Shown: positions 26,502 through 35,273, numbered from the stretch's first letter. The stretch is DNA of 64,000 nt from Phyllobacterium zundukense (GCF_002764115.1 NZ_CP017942.1:443001-507000); one strand, 5' to 3'. Translations and numbers: made by a program. The notes: generated by a model not told the origin, from the sequence alone.

Positions 26502-26518
26502 ATGGGTCCTGACCCTAG
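26502..26518 (-). repeat. Right terminal inverted repeat of the IS5 element
   Basis: ATGGGTCCTGACCCTAG, the inverted partner of 24817-24833. Confidence 0.82.
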
Positions 26519-26604
26519 CTACCACGCCAAGGATATGTTGCTGGACTGGCCAAATGACGACGCCTAGCCTCGCTGGGTATGAAGCTCGCACGGGTGTCGC
26601 ATTA

Positions 26605-26787
26605 ATGACCAAACCTGACAGTCCGGATTTTGTGGCGCAGGAAACGCTGCGCTTGATCGGCGACGCACCGCCGAACTGGGTTCCCGATTTTGATGGGATT
26701 GATCACAACGTCACGATTGTTGGTGGCGGGCAGACAGGGGCAACTTTTGCCTTCGCACTGAGGCGCGCGGGTATTGCCAGCTCGTGA
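26605..26787 (+). pseudogene. Flavin-containing monooxygenase/oxidoreductase, N-terminal fragment
   Basis: From the ATG at 26605 the frame reads MTKPDSPDFVAQETLRLIGD, PPNWVPDFDGIDHNVTIVGG and GQTGATFAFALRRAGIASS, then stops. The GGGQTG Rossmann motif and the preceding leader resemble NAD(P)-binding, FAD-dependent oxidoreductases of about 450-500 residues. Only about 60 residues survive and no continuation is seen in other frames. The remnant lies 86 bases from the IS right end, so the decay may relate to rearrangement beside the IS. Confidence 0.65.
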
Positions 26788-27038
26788 GACGCGCGGGCGA
26801 TAGTCAGTGAAGTTTGGACATTGCGCCAGATTTGCCGAAGACGCCGGAGCCGCGACGCTCACGGGAAGCGCGCTTGGCCTTGCCACGGTCGGGATCACCC
26901 AGGAGCTCGCCAAGGCAAGATCAGGAAATTTTATTCCACACTCAGAAAATTTTGCGACAGAACCAAGTAAAGGCCACGCCATTGTTGGCGTAGCCCTTCA
27001 TGATGCCATTAAGCGGCCGATTCAGCGGCTACGGATTA
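26788..27038. other. Short stretch without a recognised gene
   Basis: One plus-strand frame stays open (AATLTGSALGLATVGITQEL) and could be part of an unrecognised decayed gene, but I cannot assign it. Confidence 0.3.
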
Positions 27039-27475
27039 CTACACTTCAAATGTTCCGGTCAGAGTCGCCTCCGCAAGCATGTGTTTGCGGGCTGCCTCCC
27101 ACATCAACTTGGATAGGCTTGAGACACGAAGAGCGGCCAAACGAAAGTGGTAATGGTGAACGCCGTGACCCTTTGGGCGGTTGGGGCCCATCCTAACGCG
27201 CATTGCCAAAGTCGTTTTCTGAAAAACGCGGTGCCGGGCCTGGAATAGTATCGGCACTTTCGGGTAATCCATCCCAGGTCGGCCGAATGTTGAATATCCC
27301 GCAATGTCGAAAGAGCCCGCTTGGCGCGTCACGGTCTTCAACAACCAGCACCAAACTTCGTATCGCATCAGGGACACCGTTCCACTTCAATGGTGGAAAC
27401 AGGTTGTCATGGGTTCGGATTTTGGGGAATCTGATCGCCATCCGCAAATGCTGGACTCAGTAGCGTCAGGGCCAT
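27039..27475 (-). pseudogene. YbhB/YbcL-type PEBP (Raf-kinase-inhibitor-like) protein, frameshifted
   Basis: Three consecutive frames together give a nearly full PEBP protein. The start at 27475 (AAGGAA upstream) reads MALTLLSPAFADGDQIP; a second frame gives FPPLKWNGVPDAIRSLVLVV and DAPSG; a third gives GPNRPKGHGVHHYHFRLAAL and the end ARKHMLAEATLTGTFEV. PPLKW, the DPDAPSG-like ligand-site segment (here DRDAPSG) and GHGVHHYHF are hallmark motifs. At least two frameshifts, plus a stop after NDFGNAR, show it is inactive. The total length of about 145 codons is close to the normal 150-160. Confidence 0.8.
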
Positions 27476-27885
27476 TGGGAATTCCTTCAAGGTGTTCTGA
27501 TTGATAATTGCACGCGTGCGGCCTCCTTTTAGCGAAGACCGTGCCCGGTTGGACTTGTTCTACCGGTACTGTCCCAACATGCGAGGAACGAAATTGTTCC
27601 AAGAAAATGACGGCAAAGGAACCATCGAGGGTGCCGTTACGCCTTATGATAGCCGAAAATTGGCACCTACGTCTTTTTTGACCTAATCGTTCTCGAACCG
27701 CGGCGTGACACACTCTGCTGAACAATCAGTCACTGATTTCGCGCTTATGTAACAGTGTTTCTGCATTCGTGATCGGTTCTTGCCGAAGCGACGGCATTCC
27801 TCGTTTCCAGAGAGCACACGCTGTTATATGACGATTTGATGACGATTATGTAACGACCATCGTCGCCAACGGCGGGAGACAGCTA
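27476..27885. other. Non-coding or decayed stretch
   Basis: 410 bases between the PEBP remnant and the sulfatase gene. Short open frames exist on both strands, but none has a usable ribosome-binding site or a recognisable protein. The final ~150 bases should contain the promoter of the downstream gene. Confidence 0.35.
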
Positions 27886-29811
27886 TTGGCCGAGAGAGTC
27901 CGGCAGATTGAGCCTGAAACGGATGGCATTGAGCGGCCGGAGAAAGTGTCCGTCCTGTCGCATGCGCTCACAGGTTCATTGCGCATCGCCGACTATCTTA
28001 TCGCGACGTGCGTGCTGTCAACTATCCTGGTCTTCTTAATTGAAATCATCGCGCGCGGTTCTTTTGTGGACACAATTCTGTTCTTTGAGCAGACAAATCG
28101 CCCGGCATGGACGACCGTTGGCATCTATGCGTGCATAGTAATCGGTCTTGATGCGGTTTTGGGACGCTCGCACCACGGGCTGCTGTTGATCGCGCCCCTT
28201 GCTTTGCTGTTTGCATGGATCGGTCGGCAGAAAGCGCTCTATCTTGGCGACCCGATTTATCCTTCTGATTTTCTTTATTCGCGTCAACTCGTTGACCTGT
28301 TTCCCCTTCTTGCGCGCGAGCGGCCTTGGACGGCAATGGGTATCGTCGTCGCTGCGGTCATCGCCCTGGTTCTGCTTGTCTTCCTCTGGCATCTCTTGCG
28401 CCGACGCGCATTGCCTCTGAACTTAAAAGCAAGGCTTTGGCGACTTGGGATAACCATCCCCTTGCTGGCGGTTTTTGTTTCGGCGATGGACCATTCCACG
28501 TTTTCCTGGACTAGGGACCGTCTGCGGGTGCTGCCCATCATGTGGGACCAGAAAGAGAACTATGCCTACAACGGCTTTACTATGGCCTTCGCCCTCAACG
28601 TTCCAATGGCTAATGTAACGGCCCCAGAAGGCTATTCGGCACAAGCGATCGAGGCGATTGCGGCACCGTCATCTACCGCTTTCACCGCCTCGGAAAAGCC
28701 CGACATCATCATGGTGATGAGCGAATCGTTCTGGGACCCGACCCGGTTGCCCGGAGTGGATTTCAATCGGGATCCCATTCCTGCCGTCCGCGCCAATCAG
28801 ACGGGCGCAATCTTTTCGCCGGAATTCGGCGGCATGACGGCCAATGTGGAATTCGAGGCGCTTACCGGCTTCTCCAATGCATTCCTGCCCTATGGCAGCA
28901 TTCCATACCAGCAATATGTGCGACAGCCATTGCCCTCCCTGGCGACATTCTTGAAGAGCGCGGGCTATGTGACCAAGGCGATCCATCCCTTTCGCCAATG
29001 GTTCTGGAATCGCCGCAACGTTTATGAAGCCTTCGGTTTCGACACCTTCATGTCCGAGGGAAATCTGCCAAAGCTTGCCGAGCGCGGCCCGCTTGTGTCC
29101 GATCAGGCCCTGACCGAAGAGATCATCAGGCAAGCCGACGAGATGCAACAACCGTTGTTCTTCTTCGCCGTCACGTTGCAAGGCCATGGTCCTTACGAAC
29201 CGCACCGGTACAAGGATCCGTCGATCGACGTGACGACACAAGCCGGCGAAGCCGCACGTGCGACAATTCGTACGTTTGCCGAAGGTGTATCGGATGCCGA
29301 TAGCAGCCTCAGGTATTTGATGAATTGGGCCAACAAACGCGAGCGTCCCACAATCCTCGTTTTCTTTGGCGATCATCTGCCTCCGCTCGGACAGGCTTAC
29401 GTAGCAACCGGCTATATGAGAGAGCGGATCGCCGATCGGCGGGCACCATTTTCCGACATGCTGAAACAGCATGAGACGCCTCTGGTCATCTGGTCAAACC
29501 GCACCGGAACGGTTTTTGGCGTCGGCACCGTTAGCCCCGTATTCCTTCCGTTGCATGTGCTCGAACTTGCCGGCATCGGCCATCCCTATTATACGGGTTT
29601 TCTCGGTTCGGTCCGCGACCATTACAAAGTCATCGACCGGCACATTCTGTGGTCTTCCGACGACGAGGCTAAGGAAAATTGGGCGGGGAACCCGCATATA
29701 AACCCGTGGATCGCAAATTTTCGCCTGCTGCAATATGACATGATGTTCGGCGCACAGCACGGTACGAATAGGTTCTTCCCCGAAATGAATGCACATCAAC
29801 CAGCGATGTGA
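27886..29811 (+). CDS. LTA-synthase-like membrane sulfatase-family protein (phosphoglycerol transferase type)
   Basis: 641 residues from a TTG at 27886 preceded by GGCGGGAGAC. The N-terminal ~210 residues contain about five membrane segments (ADYLIATCVLSTILVFLIEI, GLLLIAPLALLFAWIG, MGIVVAAVIALVLLVFLWHL). The periplasmic alkaline-phosphatase-like domain begins at KPDIIMVMSESFWDPTRLPG, with the probable nucleophile Thr in EFGGMTANVEFEALTG and metal ligands in VFFGDHLPPLG and TLQGHGPYEPHRY. Relatives transfer phosphoglycerol to lipoteichoic acid or to periplasmic glucans (OpgB/MdoB). In a Gram-negative host, decoration of osmoregulated glucans or lipids is the likelier role. Confidence 0.88.
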   Translation: MAERVRQIEPETDGIERPEKVSVLSHALTGSLRIADYLIATCVLSTILVFLIEIIARGSFVDTILFFEQTNRPAWTTVGIYACIVIGLDAVLGRSHHGLLLIAPLALLFAWIGRQKALYLGDPIYPSDFLYSRQLVDLFPLLARERPWTAMGIVVAAVIALVLLVFLWHLLRRRALPLNLKARLWRLGITIPLLAVFVSAMDHSTFSWTRDRLRVLPIMWDQKENYAYNGFTMAFALNVPMANVTAPEGYSAQAIEAIAAPSSTAFTASEKPDIIMVMSESFWDPTRLPGVDFNRDPIPAVRANQTGAIFSPEFGGMTANVEFEALTGFSNAFLPYGSIPYQQYVRQPLPSLATFLKSAGYVTKAIHPFRQWFWNRRNVYEAFGFDTFMSEGNLPKLAERGPLVSDQALTEEIIRQADEMQQPLFFFAVTLQGHGPYEPHRYKDPSIDVTTQAGEAARATIRTFAEGVSDADSSLRYLMNWANKRERPTILVFFGDHLPPLGQAYVATGYMRERIADRRAPFSDMLKQHETPLVIWSNRTGTVFGVGTVSPVFLPLHVLELAGIGHPYYTGFLGSVRDHYKVIDRHILWSSDDEAKENWAGNPHINPWIANFRLLQYDMMFGAQHGTNRFFPEMNAHQPAM

Positions 29812-30278
29812 GATGGCGCTCGGACGCTCAATGCGTATTGAGTTACATGAGAGCTGCCACGGTGGAGTGGCTATCCGCTCGTCTATACGTATTCAACGGC
29901 ACGGTGGTTGCCCACCAATGAGCGGTTGGGTTCCGGTGTGTTGCTGGCAGTACGCGTTAGCGATGTGACAGCCCCTGTTTGATTCCTCTAATGAATTTTA
30001 ACCATCCCGCGATTTATTGATGCTCTTCGACGGCTGATGCAAATTTGCTGTAGGGAAAACCAGAACAGATCTTGGAGCTCAGAGCTCGCGAACAAGATCT
30101 GGACCAATCCGCGGATCACCGCACCGACTAGCGGTCGCTCGAAATGCCGCAATCAAAGGCCCCACCGAAGAGCGTACTTGATCACACGTTCACGCAAAAG
30201 ACTTCTTAACAACGGGCGGCAACCACAGAAGAACAATTATTTTCGGAACATCTTCATCGCAACTCCATTTGAGCGAAC
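29812..30278. other. Intergenic stretch
   Basis: 467 bases with no supported gene. It presumably includes the transcription end of the sulfatase gene and the promoter of the transpeptidase gene; no clear terminator hairpin or promoter was seen. Confidence 0.35.
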
Positions 30279-31256
30279 ATGAAAACATTTGTTGGAATGT
30301 CAACGTTCTTTCTGATCGTTTCCGTTATCGTCGCTGAAGCCGCAGACGTCAAACCCGACGCGATCAATTCTGCATCCCTGTCCACAATCCCGGCGGAGCG
30401 CGCTTCCAAACCATCAGCGGATCCCGATCCTGCGATCGTCCGCCTTCAGGTTCTCCTCGACCGCGCGGGTACATCGCCGGGCGTGATCGACGGCATTTAT
30501 GGAAAGAACGTTATCAAGGCGGTGGCCAGTTTCGAAAAGATGACGGGGATGCCCCCGGACGGCGCAATCGACCCCGAGGTAATCAGCAGGCTGGAGACGG
30601 GTGGCTCGATTATCGGCACCTACACGGTCACGGCCGACGACGCGAAAGGCCTCGTGGACCATATTCCCGCAGACTACGGCGAAAAGGCGAAGATGCCCAG
30701 CTTGGGTTACACCAGCGTCGCCGAAAAGCTTTCAGAGCGTTTCCACATGCATATCGACCTGCTGACTGCGCTTAATCCAGGTTCGGATTTCGTCCCTGGG
30801 GAGACAGTCCAGGTAGCGATGCCGGGTCCCCCGCGCCAAGGAAAGGTGGCCCGCATCGAAGCCGACAAGACGGCTGGGCTAGTCACGGCTTACGATAATC
30901 GTGATGTCATTCTAGCGGCGTATCCCGCGACGGTTGGCAGCGAGGACAATCCTTCTCCAGGGGGTACGCACAAGGTGAAGGGCGTCGCGCGGATGCCCGT
31001 CTTTAGGTACAACCCAAAGGTCAACTTTAAGCAAGGGAAGAACGACAAGGTCCTCACCATCCCCAAGGGCCCCAATGGGCCGGTCGGAAGTGTCTGGATC
31101 GATCTAACCGAGCCAACCTACGGCATTCATGGAACGCCTGATCCCGAGCTTATCAACAAAGTCGGGTCGCATGGCTGCGTTCGTCTGACGAACTGGGACG
31201 CCGAGGAGCTAGCTGGAATGGTGAAGCCGGGCGTCGTTGTCCGGTTCATCGACTAA
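30279..31256 (+). CDS. L,D-transpeptidase with peptidoglycan-binding domain
   Basis: 325 residues with a signal peptide (FFLIVSVIVAEA). Residues about 50-108 form a PG_binding_1 domain (LQVLLDRAGTSPGVIDGIYG, VASFEKMTGMPPDG). The C-terminal YkuD domain carries the catalytic motif HGTPDPELINKVGSHGCVRL, with His and the nucleophilic Cys of SHGCVRLTNWD. It forms 3-3 cross-links or attaches proteins to peptidoglycan in the periplasm. Length and domain order are standard. The upstream RBS is weak (GAGCGAAC). Confidence 0.93.
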   Translation: MKTFVGMSTFFLIVSVIVAEAADVKPDAINSASLSTIPAERASKPSADPDPAIVRLQVLLDRAGTSPGVIDGIYGKNVIKAVASFEKMTGMPPDGAIDPEVISRLETGGSIIGTYTVTADDAKGLVDHIPADYGEKAKMPSLGYTSVAEKLSERFHMHIDLLTALNPGSDFVPGETVQVAMPGPPRQGKVARIEADKTAGLVTAYDNRDVILAAYPATVGSEDNPSPGGTHKVKGVARMPVFRYNPKVNFKQGKNDKVLTIPKGPNGPVGSVWIDLTEPTYGIHGTPDPELINKVGSHGCVRLTNWDAEELAGMVKPGVVVRFID

Positions 31257-31282
31257 AGGTATCGGCCGCCGTGTTCCGATCG

Positions 31283-31324
31283 AGTTCCACACAAGCCATT
31301 ATGCAACTTTGGAGGCACATAATG
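31283..31324 (+). repeat. 42-bp direct repeat, copy 1
   Basis: Positions 31297-31324 (28 bases, CATTATGCAACT to CACATAATG) are identical to 33792-33819. The preceding 14 bases match at 10 positions. The 28-base core is bounded by the inverted heptamers CATTATG and CATAATG. Confidence 0.85.
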
Positions 31325-31472
31325 GCCTGCTGCCGGTGACGTAGATCGAAGATTTCAGCGTATCCTCCATCCCAATCTTTCTACCTGGGTCAGCAGCCGC
31401 AAAATCCCCCCGACTGCACACTTCTCGTCTGATATCAAGTATCGCAAAATCGGCTGTTTGGGCTACTTTTGA

Positions 31473-31775
31473 CTACGACGATTGGACCATAGCAACGATA
31501 ATCTCGCTATTCGGGCGGTCCTTGGGTTTGATCGACGATCGGCCTTCGTTCATGAGTTCTTCGACAAACTTGTCGAATTCAGTATCGGAATCAACGACCG
31601 GCTTGATCAGTTCCGTCATGGCCTCAAAGTTCAATCGATTTGGCCCAGTGACGATCTCGCCATTCGTGTAGCTCGTAAGGGTAACGTCGGGCAGGTGTAG
31701 ATTAATGGCATTTCTCCCCTTGGAGATCGTTGACTCAATTGCCTCGCCATACCGCGGGATAAAGACGACGATGTG
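31473..31775 (-). pseudogene. Unrecognised protein remnant without a start codon
   Basis: The minus strand is open for about 100 codons between stops with convincing protein-like composition: HIVVFIPRYGEAIESTISKG, NAINLHLPDVTLTSYTNGEI, LNFEAMTELIKPVVDSDTEF, MNEGRSSIKPKDRPNSEIIV. No ATG, GTG or TTG occurs in frame before the internal Met of FEAMTEL. Either the 5' part is lost or frameshifted, or only the last 48 codons are translated. I do not recognise the family. Confidence 0.45.
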
Positions 31776-32158
31776 TCAATTTTAACTCAGAGGCCATACT
31801 GGGTTGCTTGAATGATAGATTCTAATTGATCATGGTTCGCTTTCTGCCACGGCCCGCACCCTCCCTTCTTTGGAACCTTTTTTGCTGAGATGCATTTTCG
31901 AACTGCCGGGATGCGTGAGCGAGTTCACAAACCATCCCGACAGGGCCCAGCATCATCTACGTCTTGGTAAGTGATCTGGGCCTACGGCTGTTGGCTAACT
32001 TTAGGCCCGCTTTTCGAAACTCGTGTGGATGGGACTCGCTCATGATTTCTCGCCTACTCTTTGTGGTCTTTCTCGCGCTAACGGCAGCGGCCCGGTGCTG
32101 TTGATGTTCCGATGGCCGCATGCCAATGCTGATGAGGACTTCCCGTGCAATTGGCAGG
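31776..32158. other. Intergenic stretch
   Basis: About 380 bases holding only short frames with no RBS. Nothing recognisable. Confidence 0.35.
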
Positions 32159-32947
32159 TTAGACGATGGGACAGCTTTCGTCTTTCGCCCAGTCAGCAAA
32201 ACTCAGATAGTACACCCGAACGCCGGGATAGCCCGCCCTTACAGCCGCCACGGCCGCCAAAGCGGCCCGCCCGCCACCATCGCAGTGCGTGACGATATGA
32301 TCGCCGGGCTGAAAACCAGTATGGTCGATAAGACGGTGCAAGGTCGCGGCTGCCTTCAGTCGCTTGCCATCAAGCAGCTCGGAATGAGAAAGCAGCAGAG
32401 CACCGGGCAAGTGACCGCCGCGCGCGTTGTTTTTCAGGTCCAGGCCGTCAAACTCCGCCTGGGTACGCGCATCGAAAATGACGGCCCCATTGCCAATCTC
32501 GTCCCTAAGGGCCTCACGCTCGATAAGACCGACTTTGCCAGTACCCGGTTTCGCGATAAACGGATTCTGTGTTCCGGATTGGGTTGCAACGTTGGTGATC
32601 CTGCTGCCTTTCACGGCATCCCAGCCGCCATTCAGCACATAGGTGGTTGCTCCGAAATATTGCAGAATGAACCATACGCGAGCCGCTTCGGTCAGCCGCC
32701 CGTCGTCAAACACGATTGCGGACGACTTTGCCTTTACTCCAAGATCTCTGATTTGTTGCTGCCAAAAACCGACGTCTGCGAACGACGTTTCGCTGTTCTT
32801 AGCCGCATCAACCCATAGCTCGACCGGGACACGAACAGCCCCCTCTGCGTGATCGGCATCGAACGCCGATTTGTCCCTCACATCGAGCAGCAGGATGTTG
32901 GACAGACCACTGACATCTTTGATTTCGATTACGGGATCCTGCGGCAT
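32159..32947 (-). CDS. Two-domain rhodanese-like sulfurtransferase
   Basis: 262 residues from the ATG at 32947 (AGAGGAG upstream); a GTG eight codons earlier is an alternative. Two tandem rhodanese domains: the first (NILLLDVRDKSAFDADHAEG) has IVFDDGRLTEAARVW at the active-loop position and no Cys, and the second (GAVIFDARTQAEFDGLD, ARGGHLPGALLLS) has THCDGGGRAAL with the active-site Cys. It would transfer sulfane sulfur, from thiosulfate or 3-mercaptopyruvate, to thiols or cyanide. It lacks a signal peptide, so it is cytosolic. Neighbouring genes give no pathway. Confidence 0.9.
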   Translation of the reverse strand: MPQDPVIEIKDVSGLSNILLLDVRDKSAFDADHAEGAVRVPVELWVDAAKNSETSFADVGFWQQQIRDLGVKAKSSAIVFDDGRLTEAARVWFILQYFGATTYVLNGGWDAVKGSRITNVATQSGTQNPFIAKPGTGKVGLIEREALRDEIGNGAVIFDARTQAEFDGLDLKNNARGGHLPGALLLSHSELLDGKRLKAAATLHRLIDHTGFQPGDHIVTHCDGGGRAALAAVAAVRAGYPGVRVYYLSFADWAKDESCPIV

Positions 32948-33302
32948 TGGTCTGGACTCCTCTGGGCACACGCTGTCATCAAAGTCGGTGTTCTATCGCA
33001 CGGGAGCAAGGGCAATGATGCGAAAATAATTCTGTCGTTTGACCAACGGGGGAGTGCCATGCATGCAAATTAACTCACGGAAGGCACGGAGGTAATTTCG
33101 CCAGCATCGGTGGCTCCGAAAAATTAGAGTGCTATACACTCCTGACAATCAGGATCAGCCGTTTGCAGCTCCGCAATAGAAGCGTTCAATGTGCGCCGTG
33201 TGCGCTGGCCTCCGGCGTCGAAAACAATCTTTCTAAGATTGGCCTCGAAGGGCTTCCAATGGAATCGTGAGCCTGACGCGAAAGTTGGCTCGGATGTACG
33301 GT
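32948..33302. other. Intergenic stretch
   Basis: 355 bases without a supported gene. The promoter of the minus-strand rhodanese gene should lie in the part nearest 32950. Confidence 0.3.
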
Positions 33303-33764
33303 TCAGCTCGGAAACCGGTCCGGAGTGAAGCCCGTCGTCAATGGATCCGTGTCGCCATTGATGAGGCTGGCGACCAATCTACTTGTAATGGCAGCCAAGG
33401 TCAGTCCCAGATGGCCGTGGCCAAAGGCGAAGATCACATTTTTGCTGTTGCGGCTCCGCCCAATGACCGGCCGCGAATCCGGCAGTGACGGCCTGAAACC
33501 CAACCACTTGGCTGAGGCGTGGTCCAGTTTCGGGAAATACTGGCGTACGCCGCGATCCAGAAGCTCAAACTGGCAAGGATTAGGGCCAGCACTGGTTCCG
33601 CCGAGTTCGACAGTGCCAGCCACCCGAAGCCTGCCGGTCATGGGCGTCATATAAAATCCGAGATGGACGGGACACACCGGACGCTGCAGCAGCGGAGTTT
33701 CAGTCTGGAATTCCACATGGTAACCACGTTCGGTTTCGAGTGGGATCCTGTCCCCCGCCTGCAG
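33303..33764 (-). pseudogene. D-amino-acid dehydrogenase (DadA-like) C-terminal fragment
   Basis: After a TAA at 33765-33767 the minus strand reads LQAGDRIPLETERGYHVEFQ, GFYMTPMTGRLRVAGTVELG, DHASAKWLGFRPSLPDSRPV and IFAFGHGHLGLTLAAITSRL. These are the C-terminal third of a DAO-family FAD enzyme such as DadA (normally about 415 residues). The first ~260 residues, including the FAD-binding start, are missing. Copy 2 of the 42-bp repeat lies 14 bases upstream of the break, suggesting recombination at the repeat. Confidence 0.78.
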
Positions 33765-33777
33765 TTAAATGGCGTTC

Positions 33778-33819
33778 AGTTCCATACGACGCATTATGCA
33801 ACTTTGGAGGCACATAATG
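33778..33819 (+). repeat. 42-bp direct repeat, copy 2
   Basis: Same orientation as 31283-31324, with 28 identical bases at 33792-33819 and 10 of 14 matching before that. The two copies bracket about 2.5 kb that contains the rhodanese gene and the truncated dadA. Confidence 0.85.
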
Positions 33820-34376
33820 CGAACGTTGTTGTCCCTGCGATCTCTGCGCTATGAACCGCCTTCCCAAACTTGATCGCCGCAGCGAGTATCAGAATATATG
33901 GCCAATACAGCGTCCCAAATCTGTCGATGTTGCAGGTCACAGTATGCTAGTCGTTATTATCTTAAGGTGACACTTTCGGCGGCCTTGCTCTATCTGATCT
34001 ATTACAAGGAGCAGATGTAACGCCGTCCCTCTAACTTTAAAAATAGAGGCGACGGCATTTCCATTCCGCACTGCGTATCCGTTATCGATCGTTGATTCGG
34101 CACTGCTCAACCGTGGTCTTCAATGTTCCCTCAGGAACAGATGCGCTCTGAGCGAGTTGTGAAATCGATATCAATCAAGATTGCGCATGCCATGACGACT
34201 CTTCCAGCTGATCTTCTTTTAAGCGATCTTGCTATTTATCCATTAGCGGTCATTGCAGTTAATCGTGATCGTTTGGCTATTTTTCATAGTGCGCCACCAG
34301 ATGCAAAGACGCGCGGTTCTAACTTCTCGTGCCGAGCGTTCTTATGTGCGGACATAGAGTGACGCGGGAGGAAAAA
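33820..34376. other. Intergenic stretch
   Basis: 557 bases. A 79-codon frame at 34123-34362 has no RBS and no recognisable product, so I do not call it. Confidence 0.35.
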
Positions 34377-34547
34377 ATGACTTTCGAAGAGCCGCGGCTC
34401 AGCACCGTCGGCATTGAACCCAAGGATGGCAAATGGTTCGTAACGGTTCATGAGAGCGGACTAGTTACGAAGCGTCCATTTGGTACGGAGACCGCCGCGA
34501 AAGAGTTTGCCAAGCAGGAAGAAAAGCGTCTGGGTATTAGGACATAA
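34377..34547 (+). CDS. Small hypothetical protein, 56 residues
   Basis: ATG at 34377 is preceded by GGGAGGAAAAA, a strong RBS. The product (PKDGKWFVTVHESGLVTKRP, FGTETAAKEFAKQEEKRLGI) is hydrophilic with a beta-strand then helix pattern and resembles short conserved hypothetical proteins of rhizobia. No known domain recognised. Confidence 0.7.
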   Translation: MTFEEPRLSTVGIEPKDGKWFVTVHESGLVTKRPFGTETAAKEFAKQEEKRLGIRT

Positions 34548-34577
34548 GTTTCAGCCAGGCCTGCTTCTTTCCAGATA

Positions 34578-34901
34578 TTACAAGGCAACGAGGATGCGCG
34601 CGGTTGCTGCAAAACACGTCACGTGATGCGCAGCCTGAGATCGGGGCATATGGGCCGCCGACGATTTTGTTTCAATCTGGTGAAGTGCCAGAGATGAAGT
34701 GACTTTCCTCGCATCAATCAAACGTGTTTCGGTTCCCGGCACCTCATCCGGATTCGGTAGGGGTGTCTCATCCGGCAATTGATCTGGCGGTGGCTCCTTT
34801 ACGGGAGGTATTTGGTTCGGGCCCGGAATCGGGTTGGGCGGTTCATGAGGCAACGGTATTGGCTTCGGTTCCGGTTCCGGACCAGGTATCGGATCACCCA
34901 T
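34578..34901 (-). CDS. Proline-rich small protein
   Basis: 107 residues from the ATG at 34901 (AAGGAG upstream). Residues 3-60 are dominated by P-x-P and P-x-P-x-P runs (DPIPGPEPEPKPIPLPHEPP, PNPIPGPNQIPPVKEPPPDQ), which should form an extended polyproline rod; the C-terminal ~45 residues have ordinary composition. No signal peptide. Function unknown; the low-complexity part may be a linker or an interaction surface. The tail may be read-through after a lost stop. Confidence 0.6.
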   Translation of the reverse strand: MGDPIPGPEPEPKPIPLPHEPPNPIPGPNQIPPVKEPPPDQLPDETPLPNPDEVPGTETRLIDARKVTSSLALHQIETKSSAAHMPRSQAAHHVTCFAATARILVAL

Positions 34902-35067
34902 ATCAGTTTCTCCTTGTGATCGGGTCTTAACTAATAAGCGCCGAGGAATGTTCCGCTGGCTCACCAACTCAGTAGCGCACACTCCTTGCATACAACCAGA
35001 GATTGAGTATCATTTGGTGACAGAATGATGGTGGAGACCGATCATAAGTAGCAGTCGAAACGCTTTC

Positions 35068-35262
35068 ATGGAGCGGCTCAAGGGCGTGATCGCCGAATAT
35101 GAAGCCATCGCTTCAGCGCTTGAATCCGGTCACGACAAAATCCATCGAACGTCGCGCTACGGCGAGAAGGAAGATATCTCGGCCCAGACTGCGGACCACT
35201 ACCGGCGTTTGCTTTCCCATTATAGGGAAGTCGTGGCCCGCCACGAGGCGAAAAAGAAATAG
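35068..35262 (+). CDS. Small hypothetical protein, 64 residues
   Basis: A helical, charged protein (MERLKGVIAEYEAIASALES, QTADHYRRLLSHYREVVARH). No clear RBS before the ATG. It lies 11 bases before the next gene, in the same direction. No family recognised. Confidence 0.5.
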   Translation: MERLKGVIAEYEAIASALESGHDKIHRTSRYGEKEDISAQTADHYRRLLSHYREVVARHEAKKK

Positions 35263-35273
35263 GGGGACCCGCA

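Larger units (their letters stand above)
24817..26518. mobile_element. IS5-family insertion sequence carrying a GST passenger gene
   Basis: Terminal inverted repeats are CTAGGGTCAGGACTCAT at 24817-24833 and ATGGGTCCTGACCCTAG at 26502-26518, matching at 16 of 17 positions when one is reversed. The outer CTAG is present at both ends and is probably the target site or its duplication, so the element proper may be 24821-26514. Between the ends lie an IS5-type transposase on the minus strand, whose stop codon is inside the left repeat, and a complete glutathione S-transferase gene on the plus strand. A normal IS5/IS427-type element is about 0.85 kb; this one is 1.7 kb. Confidence 0.82.

Noticed and set aside
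26807..27196. Plus-strand frame of 129 codons after the flavin monooxygenase remnant
   Set aside because: Some segments look protein-like, but it runs antisense through the PEBP remnant and has no RBS; I could not assign it.
31297..31324. 28-bp core as a XerCD dif or pdif site
   Set aside because: The 11+6+11 length fits, but the TTAT/ATAA blocks are at the outer ends instead of next to the spacer, unlike dif half-sites.
34123..34362. 79-codon plus-strand frame
   Set aside because: No ribosome-binding site and no recognisable motif.
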